Shown here piece by piece: positions 16,998 to 26,249 of a stretch of DNA of 64,000 bases. The notes beneath the pieces were generated by a model, which did not search any database, was not told where the DNA came from, and worked only from the letters and a program-made list of their open reading frames with translations. How positions within the stretch are numbered: position 1 is the stretch's first letter; each line of letters begins with the position of its first letter. Made by a program: the position numbers and the translations under genes. This stretch comes from Actinoplanes italicus (GTDB lineage: Bacteria; Actinomycetota; Actinomycetes; Mycobacteriales; Micromonosporaceae). The stretch covers positions 96,230-160,229 of the forward strand of contig NZ_PVMZ01000024.1 of NCBI RefSeq assembly GCF_003001815.1. Direction: 5' to 3'.

Positions 16998-18359
16998 ATG
17001 AGCGCCGAGCACCACCACCATGCCCACGGTGACCTGCCGCAACTCCCGCAGGGACGGCGCCTGACCCTGATGCTGCTCGTCCCGGCGGTGCTGGTGACCC
17101 TGGTCGGGATGCTGCTGCTCTGGCCGCGGGACACGCCGACGGCCGAGGGCGCGGACGGGCCGGTCACGGCAACCGGTCAGGTGGTGGCGGTGTCGCCCGA
17201 GGAGTGCCCGGCGGTGCCGGAGGGGGAGAACCCGCTGGAGAACTGCGGCACCGTGACGGTCCGGCTGGACGACGGGACGCAGGTCACCACGGACATCCCG
17301 GTGGGGCCCGGGGCGCCCGAGATCGAGGCCGGTGACGACGTCACGATGCTGGTGCTCAACGAGGAGGACGGCAGCAGAAGCTACTCGATCACCGACCACC
17401 AGCGTGGCGGGCAGCTCTGGCTGCTCGGCGCCGCCTTCGCGCTGGCGGTGATCGCCTTCGGCCGATGGCGGGGCCTGACCGCGCTGGCCGGGCTCGGCGT
17501 CACCTTCGCCATCCTGCTCTGGTTCATCGTCCCGGCGATCCTGGACGGCCGGTCCCCGGTGCTCGTCGCGGTGGTCGGCGCCGCCGCGATCATGCTGATC
17601 GTGCTCTATCTGACCCACGGTCTCTCGACGACCACGACCATCGCGGTCGCCGGCACTCTGGCCAGCCTGGCGATCACCGCGGTGCTTGCCGCCGCGGCCA
17701 CCGCGGGCACGCACCTGACCGGCGTCGCCGACGAGACGTCGAACTTCCTCACCATCACACAAGGCGACGTGAACATGCGCGGCCTGTTGCTCGCCGGCAT
17801 CGTGATCGGCTCGCTGGGCGTGCTTGACGACGTGACGGTCACCCAGTCGGCGACCGTCACCGAGCTGGCCGTGGCCAATCCGGCGTACGGGTTCCGGCAG
17901 CTCTACCGTGCCGCCACCCGGATCGGCCGGGCGCACATCGCGTCGGTCATCAACACGATCGTGCTCGCCTACGCCGGGGCGTCCCTGCCGCTCATGCTGC
18001 TGTTCGCGGCCGGTGACACTCCGCTCGGCGAGTTGCTCACCTCGCAGATGATCGCGCAGGAGCTGGTACGCAGCGCGGTCGGCACGATCGGTCTGGTCGC
18101 CGCGGTGCCGATCACCACGGCGCTGGCCGCCTTCCTGGCCGCCCGAGGCAGTGCCGCCCATGGCAGTGCCGCCCATGGCAGTGCCGCCCACGGGCCCGCC
18201 GCTCCTGCCGGGGAGGAGGAGCGACGGGCGGGATCAGAGGGACACCGGCCGGGATCAGAGGGACACCGGCCCGGATCGGCGGGGCACCGCGCCGAGGATC
18301 GGCGGCAGCCCCCCGCGGAGGAGGACCGCTGGGCAGCCTTCGTGGACCGCGACCGCTGA
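16998..18359 (+). CDS. YibE/F family multispanning membrane protein
   Basis: A 453-residue protein with a histidine-rich N-terminus (AEHHHHAHGD), one TM at about 25-45, an extracytoplasmic domain (about 46-135) and seven or eight further membrane helices. The conserved YibE/F segments GVLDDVTVTQSATV and the NTIVLAYAGASLPLMLL stretch are visible. The start is the ATG at 16998 with GAGGAG at 16988-16993. The cytoplasmic tail is low complexity and contains tandem GSAAH and 7-residue GSEGHRP-type repeats with matching DNA repeats. The family's function is unknown; metal-related transport is speculation from the histidines. It ends seven bases before the convergent DUF4360 gene. Confidence 0.85.
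   Translation: MSAEHHHHAHGDLPQLPQGRRLTLMLLVPAVLVTLVGMLLLWPRDTPTAEGADGPVTATGQVVAVSPEECPAVPEGENPLENCGTVTVRLDDGTQVTTDIPVGPGAPEIEAGDDVTMLVLNEEDGSRSYSITDHQRGGQLWLLGAAFALAVIAFGRWRGLTALAGLGVTFAILLWFIVPAILDGRSPVLVAVVGAAAIMLIVLYLTHGLSTTTTIAVAGTLASLAITAVLAAAATAGTHLTGVADETSNFLTITQGDVNMRGLLLAGIVIGSLGVLDDVTVTQSATVTELAVANPAYGFRQLYRAATRIGRAHIASVINTIVLAYAGASLPLMLLFAAGDTPLGELLTSQMIAQELVRSAVGTIGLVAAVPITTALAAFLAARGSAAHGSAAHGSAAHGPAAPAGEEERRAGSEGHRPGSEGHRPGSAGHRAEDRRQPPAEEDRWAAFVDRDR
18147..18285. repeat. Two short in-frame tandem repeats in the YibE/F tail
   Basis: Three copies of a 15-base unit (GGCAGTGCCGCCCAT, 18147-18191) encode repeated Gly-Ser-Ala-Ala-His. A 21-base unit occurs twice with a degenerate third copy (from 18230). 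Both keep the reading frame. Such repeats change copy number easily and may vary between strains. Confidence 0.8.
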
Positions 18360-18366
18360 GCGGCGC

Positions 18367-19011
18367 CTACTTGCAGGACTTCCAGGCAACCCGGTACAGC
18401 GTGTTGATCGAGGCGTCGGTCGAGTCCATCGACAGGAAGTTGGTGTGCTTCTTGGTATCCGACGTCCCGCGGTTGACCCGCAGGTCGGTGTTGATGTTCA
18501 GGTAGCGCTTCTCACCGCACGGCAGGAAGCTCGTCGAGGCGATGGCCACCTGGTCGGTACGCTGCCAGTCGTCCTCCAGCGGGCCCTTGAACTTGTGCTG
18601 GCTCATGGTCGTCTTGGAATGCCCCTGGAAGTAGTAGCTGGCATTCTGCTCGCCGTACGCGCCGTCGCGCAGGCTGGCGTATCCGCGGTAGTCGGCACTG
18701 GCGATGGCGAACGTGAATCCGGACGGCACCTTGATGTCGAGCAGTAGCTGGCAGTTCTTCCGGAAATCGAGCGGCGTCGCCTTCGGCCCGACGGACGCGG
18801 TGTATTCGGAGTACGTGACCGTGAAAGCGGTGTTGTCCGGCGACACCTGGATGGCCGCGCTGCCCTTGGGACAGCCCGAACCGTTGGCCGAAGCCACGCT
18901 GATCACCATCATCTTGTCCGGTTTAGGTGCCAGTTCGGGCGCCGCATGAGCGGGCGCGGCGACCGCGAGTGCACCGAGAAGCGCCGTGCCCACCGTCATC
19001 GAACGCAACAT
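18367..19011 (-). CDS. DUF4360 secreted protein
   Basis: A 214-residue exported protein with a signal peptide (1-23, AAPAHA). The DUF4360 core has ASANGSGCPKGS, NCQLLLDIKVPSGFTFAI, ADYRGYASL and paired cysteines including the C-terminal SCK. Members are secreted in actinomycetes and fungi; their role is unknown. The gene is alone in its orientation, with a 206-base upstream region that contains an inverted repeat just before the start. Confidence 0.85.
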   Translation of the reverse strand: MLRSMTVGTALLGALAVAAPAHAAPELAPKPDKMMVISVASANGSGCPKGSAAIQVSPDNTAFTVTYSEYTASVGPKATPLDFRKNCQLLLDIKVPSGFTFAIASADYRGYASLRDGAYGEQNASYYFQGHSKTTMSQHKFKGPLEDDWQRTDQVAIASTSFLPCGEKRYLNINTDLRVNRGTSDTKKHTNFLSMDSTDASINTLYRVAWKSCK

Positions 19012-19033
19012 GAGAATTCCCCCCGTCAGTTTT

Positions 19034-19078
19034 CAGGACCCTTTTCCAGAAGTGGAGAATGGTTCGGAAAAGGGCCTG
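19034..19078. promoter_or_regulatory. Inverted repeat in the leader of the DUF4360 gene
   Basis: CAGGACCCTTTTCC (19034-19047) faces GGAAAAGGGCCTG (19066-19078), complementary apart from one bulged base, with an 18-base loop. It lies 23-67 bases upstream of the ATG at 19011, so it could be an operator or an mRNA hairpin affecting translation. Confidence 0.5.
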
Positions 19079-19217
19079 AAGAATGGCTTGTAATACCCAC
19101 ACTAGCGAGCCTGGGAACTGTCGGGACCCGGGCGGGGAACAGCCGTACCAGAGTTTCGACAACACGGCCGTTCCGGCCGGATTTCCGCATTCGCCGCCCC
19201 AGCGGGCGCCGGGTGTG

Positions 19218-21404
19218 CTAAGAACCGAGCCGACGGGTCAGTGCCGTGTGCCGGCGGCCCGCCCCGACCGTGCGCACGGCCGCGGCCAGCGCCCGCCGCG
19301 AACCGACCAGCACGACCAGCCTCTTCGCCCGGGTGATCGCGGTGTAGAGCAGGTTGCGCTGCAGCATCATCCACGCGCTGGTGGTCAGCGGGATGACGAC
19401 GGCCGGGTACTCCGAGCCCTGCGACCGGTGGATCGTGATGGCGTACGCGTGCGCCAGCTCGTCCAGCTCGTCGAAGTCGTACTCGATCAGTTCGTCCTCG
19501 TCCGTGCGTACCGTAAGGGTCTGTTCCTCGGGCGACAGCCCGGTGACCACTCCCACGGTGCCGTTGAAGACACCGGCCGCGCCCTTGTCATAGTTGTTGC
19601 GGATCTGGGTGACCTTGTCGCCGACCCGGAACACGCGCCCGCCCATCCGCCGCTCCGGCAGGCCCTCGCGATTCGGGGTGAGCTCCTGCTGAAGCAGGGC
19701 GTTGAGCGCGCCCGCGCCGGCGGGGCCGCGGTGCATGGGCGCGAGGATCTGGATGTCGCGGCGCGGGTCGAGGCCGAACTTGCGCGGCACGCGGTGGCAG
19801 GCGACGTCCACGGTGAGCGCCGCGGTGGCCTCGGTGTCGTCGCACGGAAACAGGAAGAAGTCGGTCAGGCCCTCGAAGCGCGGCGGTTTTCCCTGGTTGA
19901 CGCGGTGCGCGTTGGTGACCACGCCGCTCTCGGCGGCCTGCCGGAAGATCTGGGTGAGCCGCACCCGCGGGATCACGTCGGCGGCCAGCAGATCGCGCAG
20001 CACCTCACCGGCGCCGACGGAGGGCAGCTGGTCGACGTCGCCGACGAGCAGCAGGTGCGCGCCCGGCGCGATGGCCTTGACCAGCTTGTTGGCCAGGATC
20101 AGGTCCAGCATGGAGGCCTCGTCGACGACCAGCAGGTCGGCGTCGAGCGGATTGTCGCGGTCGAAGGTGGCGTCCCCGCCTGGCTGGAGCTTGAGCAGGC
20201 GGTGCACGGTCGCGGCCGGGTGACCGGTCAGCTCGGCGAGCCGTTTGGCGGCCCGGCCGGTCGGCGCCACCAGCTGGATCTTGGCGTTCTTGGCGGCGGC
20301 GAGTTCGACGATCGATCGTACGGTGAAGCTCTTGCCGCATCCCGGGCCGCCGGTGAGGACCGCGACCTTCGACGTCAGCGCGAGCCGGACGGCCTCCTCC
20401 TGCTCGGGCGCGAGCGTCGAGCCGGTGCGTTTGTGCAGCCAGCCCAGCGCTTTGGCCCAGTCCACGTCATGGAAGTGCGGCATGCGGTCCGCTGTGACGC
20501 GCAACAGACTGACGAGCGTCGACGCGAGGGATTGTTCCGCGCGATGGAACGGCACCAGATACACGGCGTCGTCCTCTCGCACCACGCCCTCCTCCTCGAC
20601 GAGTTCGGCGAGGCAGGAGGGGATCAATGTCTCCGGGACGTCAAGGATCTTCGCCGCGTCCTCCATGAGTGACGAAGCGGGGAGGAAACAGTGCCCGTTG
20701 TCGGTGGCCTGCGACAGCGTGTACTGCAGGCCGGCTTTCACCCGCTCGGGACTGTCGTGCGGGATGCCGACGGCCTGCGCGATGGTGTCCGCGGTCTTGA
20801 AGCCGATGCCCCAGACGTCCGCGGCCAGCTTGTAGGGACTGTTCTTGACCACGCTGATGCTGGCGTCGCCGTACTTCTTGTAGATCCGCACGGCGATCGA
20901 GGTGGAGACGCCCACACCCTGCAGGAAGACCATCACCTCCTTGATCGCCTTCTGTTCGGCCCACGCCGCGGTGATCTTCGCGGTGCGTTTCGGGCCGAGC
21001 CCGGCGACCTCGATCAGCCGGTCCGGCGCGGTCTCGATGATCTCCAGGGTGTCCAGTCCGAAATGGTCCACGATCCGTTCGGCGAACACCGGCCCGATGC
21101 CCTTGACCAGCCCGGACCCGAGGTAGCGGCGGATGCCCTGCACCGTCGCCGGCAGCACCGTGGTGTACGAGACGACCTCGAACTGCCGGCCGTACTGCGG
21201 ATGCGACGACCACCAGCCGCTCAGCCGCAGGCTCTCGCCGGGCTGCGCGCCCAGCAGGGCACCCACCACGGTCAGCAGATCCGAGCCGCTGCGGGAGGTC
21301 GCGACCCGGGCCACGGTGTAGCCGGTCTCCTCGTTGACATAGGTCAGCCGCTCCAGGACGGCCTCGAGGACGTGCGGGGCGGGTCGGGTGGCTTCCGGTG
21401 GCAC
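19218..21404 (-). CDS. recD2: RecD2-type SF1B DNA helicase
   Basis: About 728 residues. The N-terminal OB-like domain is followed by helix-hairpin-helix repeats (GSGLVKGIGPVFAERIVDHF, AGLGPKRTAKI, WGIGFKTAD). The helicase core has Walker A GGPGCGKS (about residue 350), APTGRAAKRLAELTG, Walker B VVDEASMLD, GDVDQLPSVGAG, and motif VI YTAITRAKRLVVLVG. RecD2 proteins are 5'-3' helicases acting in repair without RecBC. I chose the GTG at 21404 (PPEATRPAPHVLEAVLERLTY) because homology starts there; the frame extends to a TTG at 21440. It is divergent from the acetylxylan esterase. Confidence 0.92.
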   Translation of the reverse strand: MPPEATRPAPHVLEAVLERLTYVNEETGYTVARVATSRSGSDLLTVVGALLGAQPGESLRLSGWWSSHPQYGRQFEVVSYTTVLPATVQGIRRYLGSGLVKGIGPVFAERIVDHFGLDTLEIIETAPDRLIEVAGLGPKRTAKITAAWAEQKAIKEVMVFLQGVGVSTSIAVRIYKKYGDASISVVKNSPYKLAADVWGIGFKTADTIAQAVGIPHDSPERVKAGLQYTLSQATDNGHCFLPASSLMEDAAKILDVPETLIPSCLAELVEEEGVVREDDAVYLVPFHRAEQSLASTLVSLLRVTADRMPHFHDVDWAKALGWLHKRTGSTLAPEQEEAVRLALTSKVAVLTGGPGCGKSFTVRSIVELAAAKNAKIQLVAPTGRAAKRLAELTGHPAATVHRLLKLQPGGDATFDRDNPLDADLLVVDEASMLDLILANKLVKAIAPGAHLLLVGDVDQLPSVGAGEVLRDLLAADVIPRVRLTQIFRQAAESGVVTNAHRVNQGKPPRFEGLTDFFLFPCDDTEATAALTVDVACHRVPRKFGLDPRRDIQILAPMHRGPAGAGALNALLQQELTPNREGLPERRMGGRVFRVGDKVTQIRNNYDKGAAGVFNGTVGVVTGLSPEEQTLTVRTDEDELIEYDFDELDELAHAYAITIHRSQGSEYPAVVIPLTTSAWMMLQRNLLYTAITRAKRLVVLVGSRRALAAAVRTVGAGRRHTALTRRLGS

Positions 21405-21463
21405 GCGCCCATCGTGCACGCAAGGTCTGGAACCAGCCAACCCCAGGGCCTAGCGTGATCGTC

Positions 21464-22438
21464 ATGGCGCTCTTTGACCTTCCTCTCCCCGAATTGCGCG
21501 AGTACCGGCTCTCCCGTTCCGAGCCCGCGGGCTTCGACGACTTCTGGGCCGGGACCCTGGCCACCGCCCGCCGCGTGGCCCTGCCGCCGAAGCTCGTCGA
21601 GGCCGGCACCCCGCTCAGCGGGATCACCACCTACGACGTCACCTTCACCGGATACTCCGGCCAGCCGATCCGGGCCTGGCTGAACCGCCCGGCGAGCGTC
21701 TCCGGCCCCCTGCCGGTCGCGGTCGAGTTCATCGGGTACGGCGGTGGCCGCGGCCTGCCGATCGACTGGCTGGTGTGGGCCAGCGCCGGTTACGCGCACC
21801 TGGTGATGGACACCCGCGGCCAGGGCGGATCGTGGCGTGGCGGCGACACCCCGGACCCGGACGACTCCGGCGCCGGCCCGTCCACCCCCGGCTTCCTGAC
21901 CCGCGGTGTGCTCGCCCCCGAGACGTTCTACTACCGGCGGCTGATCACCGACGCGGTGCGGGCCGTGGAGACGGCGACCGAGCTGCCCGGCGTGGACGCC
22001 TCCCGTCTCGTGGTGACCGGCAAGAGCCAGGGCGGGGCGCTCGCGCTGGCCGCCGCCGGTCTGGTGCCGGACCTGGTGTCGGCCGTGGTCGCCGGGGTGC
22101 CCTTCCTCTGCGACATCCAGCGTGCGATCACGATCACCGACAGCAACCCGTACGCCGAGGTGGTCCGGTTCCTGCGCGCCAACCCCCAGGCCGCCGAGCG
22201 GACCCTGAGCACGCTGGACCACGTGGACGCCGTCCACTTCGCCCGCCGGATCACGGCGCCGTCGATCCTGTCCGCGGCGCTGATGGACGACGTGTGCCCG
22301 CCGTCCGGGGTGTTCGCCGCCTTCAACGCGATCCAGGGGCAGAAGGAGATCGAGGTCTACCCGTGGGACGACCACGCCGGGGGCCGTAGCTTCTTCGACA
22401 CCACGGCTCTGGAGTTCGTGGAGGATCGACTCAGCTGA
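21464..22438 (+). CDS. axe: Acetylxylan esterase (CE7 family)
   Basis: A 324-residue cytosolic alpha/beta hydrolase of the AXE1/cephalosporin-C deacetylase family. It has the RGQGGSW motif, the nucleophile in GKSQGG, an acid in LMDDVCPPS and a histidine in DDHAGG. No signal peptide is present, so it removes acetyl groups from imported acetylated xylo-oligosaccharides or other small esters. That would complement the secreted xylanase 10 kb away, although the genes are not in an operon. The start ATG is at 21464; an in-frame GTG at 21455 is possible. Confidence 0.9.
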   Translation: MALFDLPLPELREYRLSRSEPAGFDDFWAGTLATARRVALPPKLVEAGTPLSGITTYDVTFTGYSGQPIRAWLNRPASVSGPLPVAVEFIGYGGGRGLPIDWLVWASAGYAHLVMDTRGQGGSWRGGDTPDPDDSGAGPSTPGFLTRGVLAPETFYYRRLITDAVRAVETATELPGVDASRLVVTGKSQGGALALAAAGLVPDLVSAVVAGVPFLCDIQRAITITDSNPYAEVVRFLRANPQAAERTLSTLDHVDAVHFARRITAPSILSAALMDDVCPPSGVFAAFNAIQGQKEIEVYPWDDHAGGRSFFDTTALEFVEDRLS

Positions 22439-22474
22439 ACCCCTATGTAGAGAAACGGCAGAGGGTGAGTTACG

Positions 22475-24454
22475 GTGTCCCGCATGATCCTGACCCGGCT
22501 CACCCGGCAGGCGCTGCGACTGGCCGCCCGGCGCTGGCCCGCCGACCTGCGCGAGGAACTGCATCGCGAGTGGCTGGCCGAGCTCGCCCACCTCGAAGGG
22601 CGGCCCGGCACCGCCGGCCGGCGCCTCGGGTTCGCGATCAGCCTGCTCACCTCCCCACCCGTGCGCGACGCGGCCGGTGTCCCGCGCGGGTGGGCCGAGG
22701 CCCGGCCGGCGCTGAGCCCGGCCGCGGCGCTCATGCTGACCGCGCTGTTCGGCATCGGCGTGGTCGGGCTGACCCGCTCGCTCCTGCAACTGGTCTTCGA
22801 AGCCTCCGGCCGCGAGGTTTCGACGTGGCTCTACTTCGAGGGCGCCCCGCTGGTCAGCACCGTGTTCCTGGTGCTGTGGTGTGTGCCGATGGGCAGGTGG
22901 CTGGGCCGCCGCCTGCCGATGGCCCGCGACGGCCGTCTCGGTGTGGCCGGCCCGGCGGTACTCGCCCCGCTGGCCGTGCTGCCGGCGCTGCTCGTCTGGG
23001 GGCTGGGGGAGGGGCAGCTTCTCCCGCACCCGACCACCGCGATCGGAGCCGTCGCCTGGACCGTCCTGATCGCGCTCCTCGGCGCGGCCGCCGCCCGCGC
23101 CGGCCGTCCGGCCGCGACCGCGCTGGTGCTGGGCGGGGTTCCGGCGGTCGCGGTGGTGGCCACCGTGCTGGCCACCGTCCCGGTACTGCTCGCCCAGGGT
23201 CTCGACGCGGGACTGGCCTCCTTGACGATGTCGTTCGACACCGAGGTGCTGCGGCCGGACGAGTCCGGGCTGATCGTCCAGACCGGTGCCCTGGCCGGCC
23301 CGTTCCTCGCCTACGGCTGGCTCGCCGTCGTCTACGGGCGCCGCGCGGCGCACGCCCCCGATCGTCCGATCCGGATCGCCGAGCCGGTCACCGCTGAGGA
23401 GACCGTCCGGGCGGGGCTGCCGGGCGTGACCCTGGCCGCCGGGGTCACGGCCGTGCTGACCGGGGTGCTGGCCTGGGCGTACACGATCACCTATCTCACC
23501 CCGGCGATGCCGGTGATGTCCGAGGCCGCGCCGATGCCCGGCGGGGACGGCGAGATCTACCTGTGGGTCGCCGAGCTGCGCTGGGCCGCGATCCTGCTCA
23601 CCGCGCTCGGCGTGCTGGTCGCCACCGCCGACCGCCGGTCCGCGCCACGCGCCGCCCTCGTGGTCGCCGTCGGATTGCTCGCCGCCGAGTCGGTGCTGCT
23701 GATCCAGGACGTGACCGGCATGGCCGGGCTGCGGATCGCCCTGCTGGTGGCGGCCGTGGTGATCGCGCTCGGCTGGGCGCTCGCCGGCCGGGTCGCCCCG
23801 GCGGCCACCCGGACCCGGACGACCGCCGCCGCGATCGCCGCGGCCGGACTCGGCCCGCTGCTGTTCGGCCAGGGCACCCCGCCGGAGAACCATCCGTTCA
23901 TGCCGCTCGGGCTGCCGGTCACCACGACCGGGGTGGCCGTCGTGATGGTGCTGCTCGGCACGGTCACCGCCGTCACGACCAGCCGGTACCGGCTGCACCC
24001 GGTGGTGATCGCGCTGCTCACGGTCGTGCCGACGGTGATCCTGGCCGGGCTGGGCGCCTACCTCGGCAACGGCGTGAGCGACCGGACGTCCATCTACGGT
24101 GTCGTGCTCTCGCTGCCGCTCGCCGTGCTGGTGACCGCCGTGCTGCGGCGGCACCGGTCCCGGCGGCGCGGGCGTACCACGGCGCTCTGGGGCATGCTCA
24201 CCGTCGTCGCGGTGCCGTCGACCATCGCGTTCTACCTCGCGGCGGTCATGCCGCTCGGGTTCGTGGCCCAGATTCTCTTCACGATCGACGGGACCGGGTA
24301 TCCCGCGGACGGTCTCTCGGTGCTGCCGGGCGCCGCGCTCCTGCTGCTGCCGGCGGCGTTCGTGCTGGCGGGCCGGGCCGGCGGCGCCCCGGTGGGGGAG
24401 GCGCTGCCGGCACCCGGCCCGCTGCCGCAGCCGGTCAGAGGAACGAGCGGATGA
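22475..24454 (+). CDS. Large multispanning membrane protein of unknown function
   Basis: A 659-residue protein. A basic amphipathic N-terminal segment (about 1-60, WPADLREELHREWLAELAHLEG) resembles the N-terminal prefix of some permease-like proteins and is followed by roughly fifteen hydrophobic helices. I recognise no transporter motif and no enzyme active site. The GTG at 22475 has GAGGG nine bases upstream. The 3' end overlaps the convergent yggT gene by 20 bases. Codon usage is as in neighbouring genes, so it is real, but the function is unknown. Confidence 0.8.
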   Translation: MSRMILTRLTRQALRLAARRWPADLREELHREWLAELAHLEGRPGTAGRRLGFAISLLTSPPVRDAAGVPRGWAEARPALSPAAALMLTALFGIGVVGLTRSLLQLVFEASGREVSTWLYFEGAPLVSTVFLVLWCVPMGRWLGRRLPMARDGRLGVAGPAVLAPLAVLPALLVWGLGEGQLLPHPTTAIGAVAWTVLIALLGAAAARAGRPAATALVLGGVPAVAVVATVLATVPVLLAQGLDAGLASLTMSFDTEVLRPDESGLIVQTGALAGPFLAYGWLAVVYGRRAAHAPDRPIRIAEPVTAEETVRAGLPGVTLAAGVTAVLTGVLAWAYTITYLTPAMPVMSEAAPMPGGDGEIYLWVAELRWAAILLTALGVLVATADRRSAPRAALVVAVGLLAAESVLLIQDVTGMAGLRIALLVAAVVIALGWALAGRVAPAATRTRTTAAAIAAAGLGPLLFGQGTPPENHPFMPLGLPVTTTGVAVVMVLLGTVTAVTTSRYRLHPVVIALLTVVPTVILAGLGAYLGNGVSDRTSIYGVVLSLPLAVLVTAVLRRHRSRRRGRTTALWGMLTVVAVPSTIAFYLAAVMPLGFVAQILFTIDGTGYPADGLSVLPGAALLLLPAAFVLAGRAGGAPVGEALPAPGPLPQPVRGTSG

Positions 24455-24707
24455 TGCCGATCAGCAGGAAGACCACGATGAACGCCAGGTCGATGGAGAC
24501 ACCGCCGGCGCGCAACGGGGGGAGAACCTTACGGACCGGCGCCAGGATCGGCTCGGTGATCGTGTAGATCACGTCGAGGGCCCGGGCGCGGAAGGAGCCG
24601 GGCATCGCCGGGCCGGCCAGCATCACGCTCCAGTCCAGCACCACCCGAACCACCAGCACCAGCTGGACCAGCAGCAGCGCGAAGCTGACCAGAGCGATGA
24701 CGCTCAT
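24435..24707 (-). CDS. YggT family membrane protein
   Basis: A 90-residue protein with two hydrophobic helices (about 3-24 and 66-86) separated by the YggT signature RALDVIYTITEPILAPVRKVLPP. YggT proteins lie near cell-division and proline-metabolism genes in many bacteria, with roles proposed in osmotic protection or division. The ATG at 24707 is preceded by GGAGG on the minus strand; ten residues further upstream are possible. Here it is outside the usual sepF-ftsZ context. Confidence 0.88.
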   Translation of the reverse strand: MSVIALVSFALLLVQLVLVVRVVLDWSVMLAGPAMPGSFRARALDVIYTITEPILAPVRKVLPPLRAGGVSIDLAFIVVFLLIGIIRSFL

Positions 24708-24747
24708 CGGAACCTCCGTGTGAGGGGTACGTGCCACCCACTATGCG

Positions 24748-24767
24748 GCGATTTCCTGTGAAATCGC
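24748..24767 (-). other. Perfect 8-bp stem-loop between AKR and yggT
   Basis: GCGATTTC and GAAATCGC flank a four-base loop. It lies downstream of the aldo/keto reductase stop and upstream of yggT, both on the minus strand. There is no T-tract, so it may be a weak terminator or an operator for yggT. Confidence 0.5.
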
Positions 24768-24795
24768 TTAATGATCACTGAGGCCTGATTGAGGG

Positions 24796-25620
24796 TCAGT
24801 TGAAGTGGTCCGGGTGGGGGCCCGTCCGGCCGTCGCTCTCCAGCGCGTCGATCGCGGCGATCTCGTCGGCGGACAGCTCGAAGTCGAAGATCCGCAGGTT
24901 CTCCCGGATCCGGGACGGGGTCACCGACTTCGGGATGACGATCCGGCCCTGCTGTACGTGCCAGCGCAGTACCACCTGGGCCGGGGTGCGGTCGTGGTCG
25001 GTGGCGATCCGCAGGACGGCCGGGTCGGACAGCACCGCCGCCTGCGCGAGCGGGCTCCAGGCCTCGATCGCCACGCCCAGCTCGGCCGCGGTGGCCTGGG
25101 CGTCGCGCTGCTGCAGCGCCGGGTGCACCTCGATCTGGTCGACCGCGGGCACCGTGCCGCCGAGCTCGGCGACCGCCCGAAGGTGCTCGGGCAGGAAGTT
25201 GGAGACTCCGATCGCCCGGACCCGGCCGTCGGCCAGCAGACTCTCCAGCGCGCGCCAGGTGTCGAGGTACCTACCGCGTTTCGGGGTGGGCCAGTGGATC
25301 AGGTAGAGGTCGAGCCGGTCCAGTCCGAGCCGGGCGATGCTGGCGTCGAACGCGCGCAGCGTCTCGTCGTACCCCTGATCGTTGTTCCAGACCTTGGTCG
25401 TGATGAACAGCTCGTCCCGCGGCAGCCCGGCCGCCTTCAGGGCGGTGCCCACACCTGATTCGTTGCGGTAGATCGCCGCTGTGTCGATGCTGCGGTACCC
25501 CGCCTCGAGCGCCGTGGTGACGGCGGCGGCGGTCTCCGACTCGGGTATCTGGAAGACGCCGAAACCGATCTGCGGAATCGTGACGCCGTTGTTGAGCGTG
25601 ATGACAGGCGTGTCGCCCAT
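24796..25620 (-). CDS. Aldo/keto reductase (2,5-diketo-gluconate reductase-like)
   Basis: A 274-residue (beta/alpha)8 NADPH-dependent reductase. The tetrad is visible: Asp in SIDTAAIYRNE, Tyr in the same segment, Lys in TTKVWN and His in LIHWPTP. The IPKSVTPSRIRENLRIFDFEL segment binds NADPH. This AKR5-like group reduces small ketones and aldehydes, including 2,5-diketo-D-gluconate and methylglyoxal. Single gene, start ATG 25620. Confidence 0.93.
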   Translation of the reverse strand: MGDTPVITLNNGVTIPQIGFGVFQIPESETAAAVTTALEAGYRSIDTAAIYRNESGVGTALKAAGLPRDELFITTKVWNNDQGYDETLRAFDASIARLGLDRLDLYLIHWPTPKRGRYLDTWRALESLLADGRVRAIGVSNFLPEHLRAVAELGGTVPAVDQIEVHPALQQRDAQATAAELGVAIEAWSPLAQAAVLSDPAVLRIATDHDRTPAQVVLRWHVQQGRIVIPKSVTPSRIRENLRIFDFELSADEIAAIDALESDGRTGPHPDHFN

Positions 25621-25778
25621 GGAGAGTGGTCTCCCTCTTCAGCCGTGCGGCCGCCCGGCTCGCCGACGGTGATCGGCGAGGCGAGCGATGTGCCTCACTT
25701 CTACCCCGCGCACGGCTCCACCCCAACCATCACCTCACCGGCACCCACCCAGGGAGCGGACGCTTCACCCGGTTCTGG

Positions 25779-26249
25779 TCAACAGCTGGTAACAACATGT
25801 GACGTTGTGGTCAAATGCCGGACCGCCGGCGATTCACCGGCTCCGGTTCCTGGTGGCGGCCGGGCCGCGTGCTCGGTATCTGGTGGCGGAGCGTCACGCC
25901 GCGATCCGCCGGCCCGCACCGGCGTCACCGCGTGTGCCCCGCCCGCCCGGTTTGCGTGAGTGACCGCCTGGAGCGAATCGCCCGCTGTCCGCCCTGCCGC
26001 CTCGATCCGCCCGGCCGGCGTGACGGTCACGCGCCCGGGATCGGTGTGCGCGGCGGCGGTCAGCAGCCGCTCCGAGGTCCGTCGTGGGCTGCCACGGCCG
26101 CACCGTGGCCGGCACGGTCCGCCGGTTCTGTTCCGCTCGTCCCCCGTGAGCGCACGTGGGTGATTGTCCGAGGGCTCGGAGCGTCCCCGGTCTCGCCGGG
26201 GTGGCCGTCCGCCGCGTGGCGGGCCCGGGGCCCGCGTCGTGGCGTTCAC
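25779..26249 (-). CDS. Hypothetical Arg/Pro/Gly-rich protein, doubtful
   Basis: A 156-codon frame starting with a GTG that overlaps the stop of the next upstream frame by four bases (GTGA), the arrangement of translationally coupled genes. The protein has no recognised domain, signal peptide or membrane helix. Third-position GC is high but not decisive. The low-complexity composition leaves this uncertain. Confidence 0.2.
   Translation of the reverse strand: MNATTRAPGPPRGGRPPRRDRGRSEPSDNHPRALTGDERNRTGGPCRPRCGRGSPRRTSERLLTAAAHTDPGRVTVTPAGRIEAAGRTAGDSLQAVTHANRAGGAHAVTPVRAGGSRRDAPPPDTEHAARPPPGTGAGESPAVRHLTTTSHVVTSC

Noticed and set aside
21344..24154. 936-codon minus-strand frame covering the esterase and the membrane protein
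   Set aside because: Composition is Arg/Gly/His-rich without motifs, and the plus-strand genes have recognisable esterase residues and membrane helices.
25645..25959. 104-codon plus-strand frame after the aldo/keto reductase
   Set aside because: Low-complexity product, no ribosome site and no coding-like third-position pattern that I could see.
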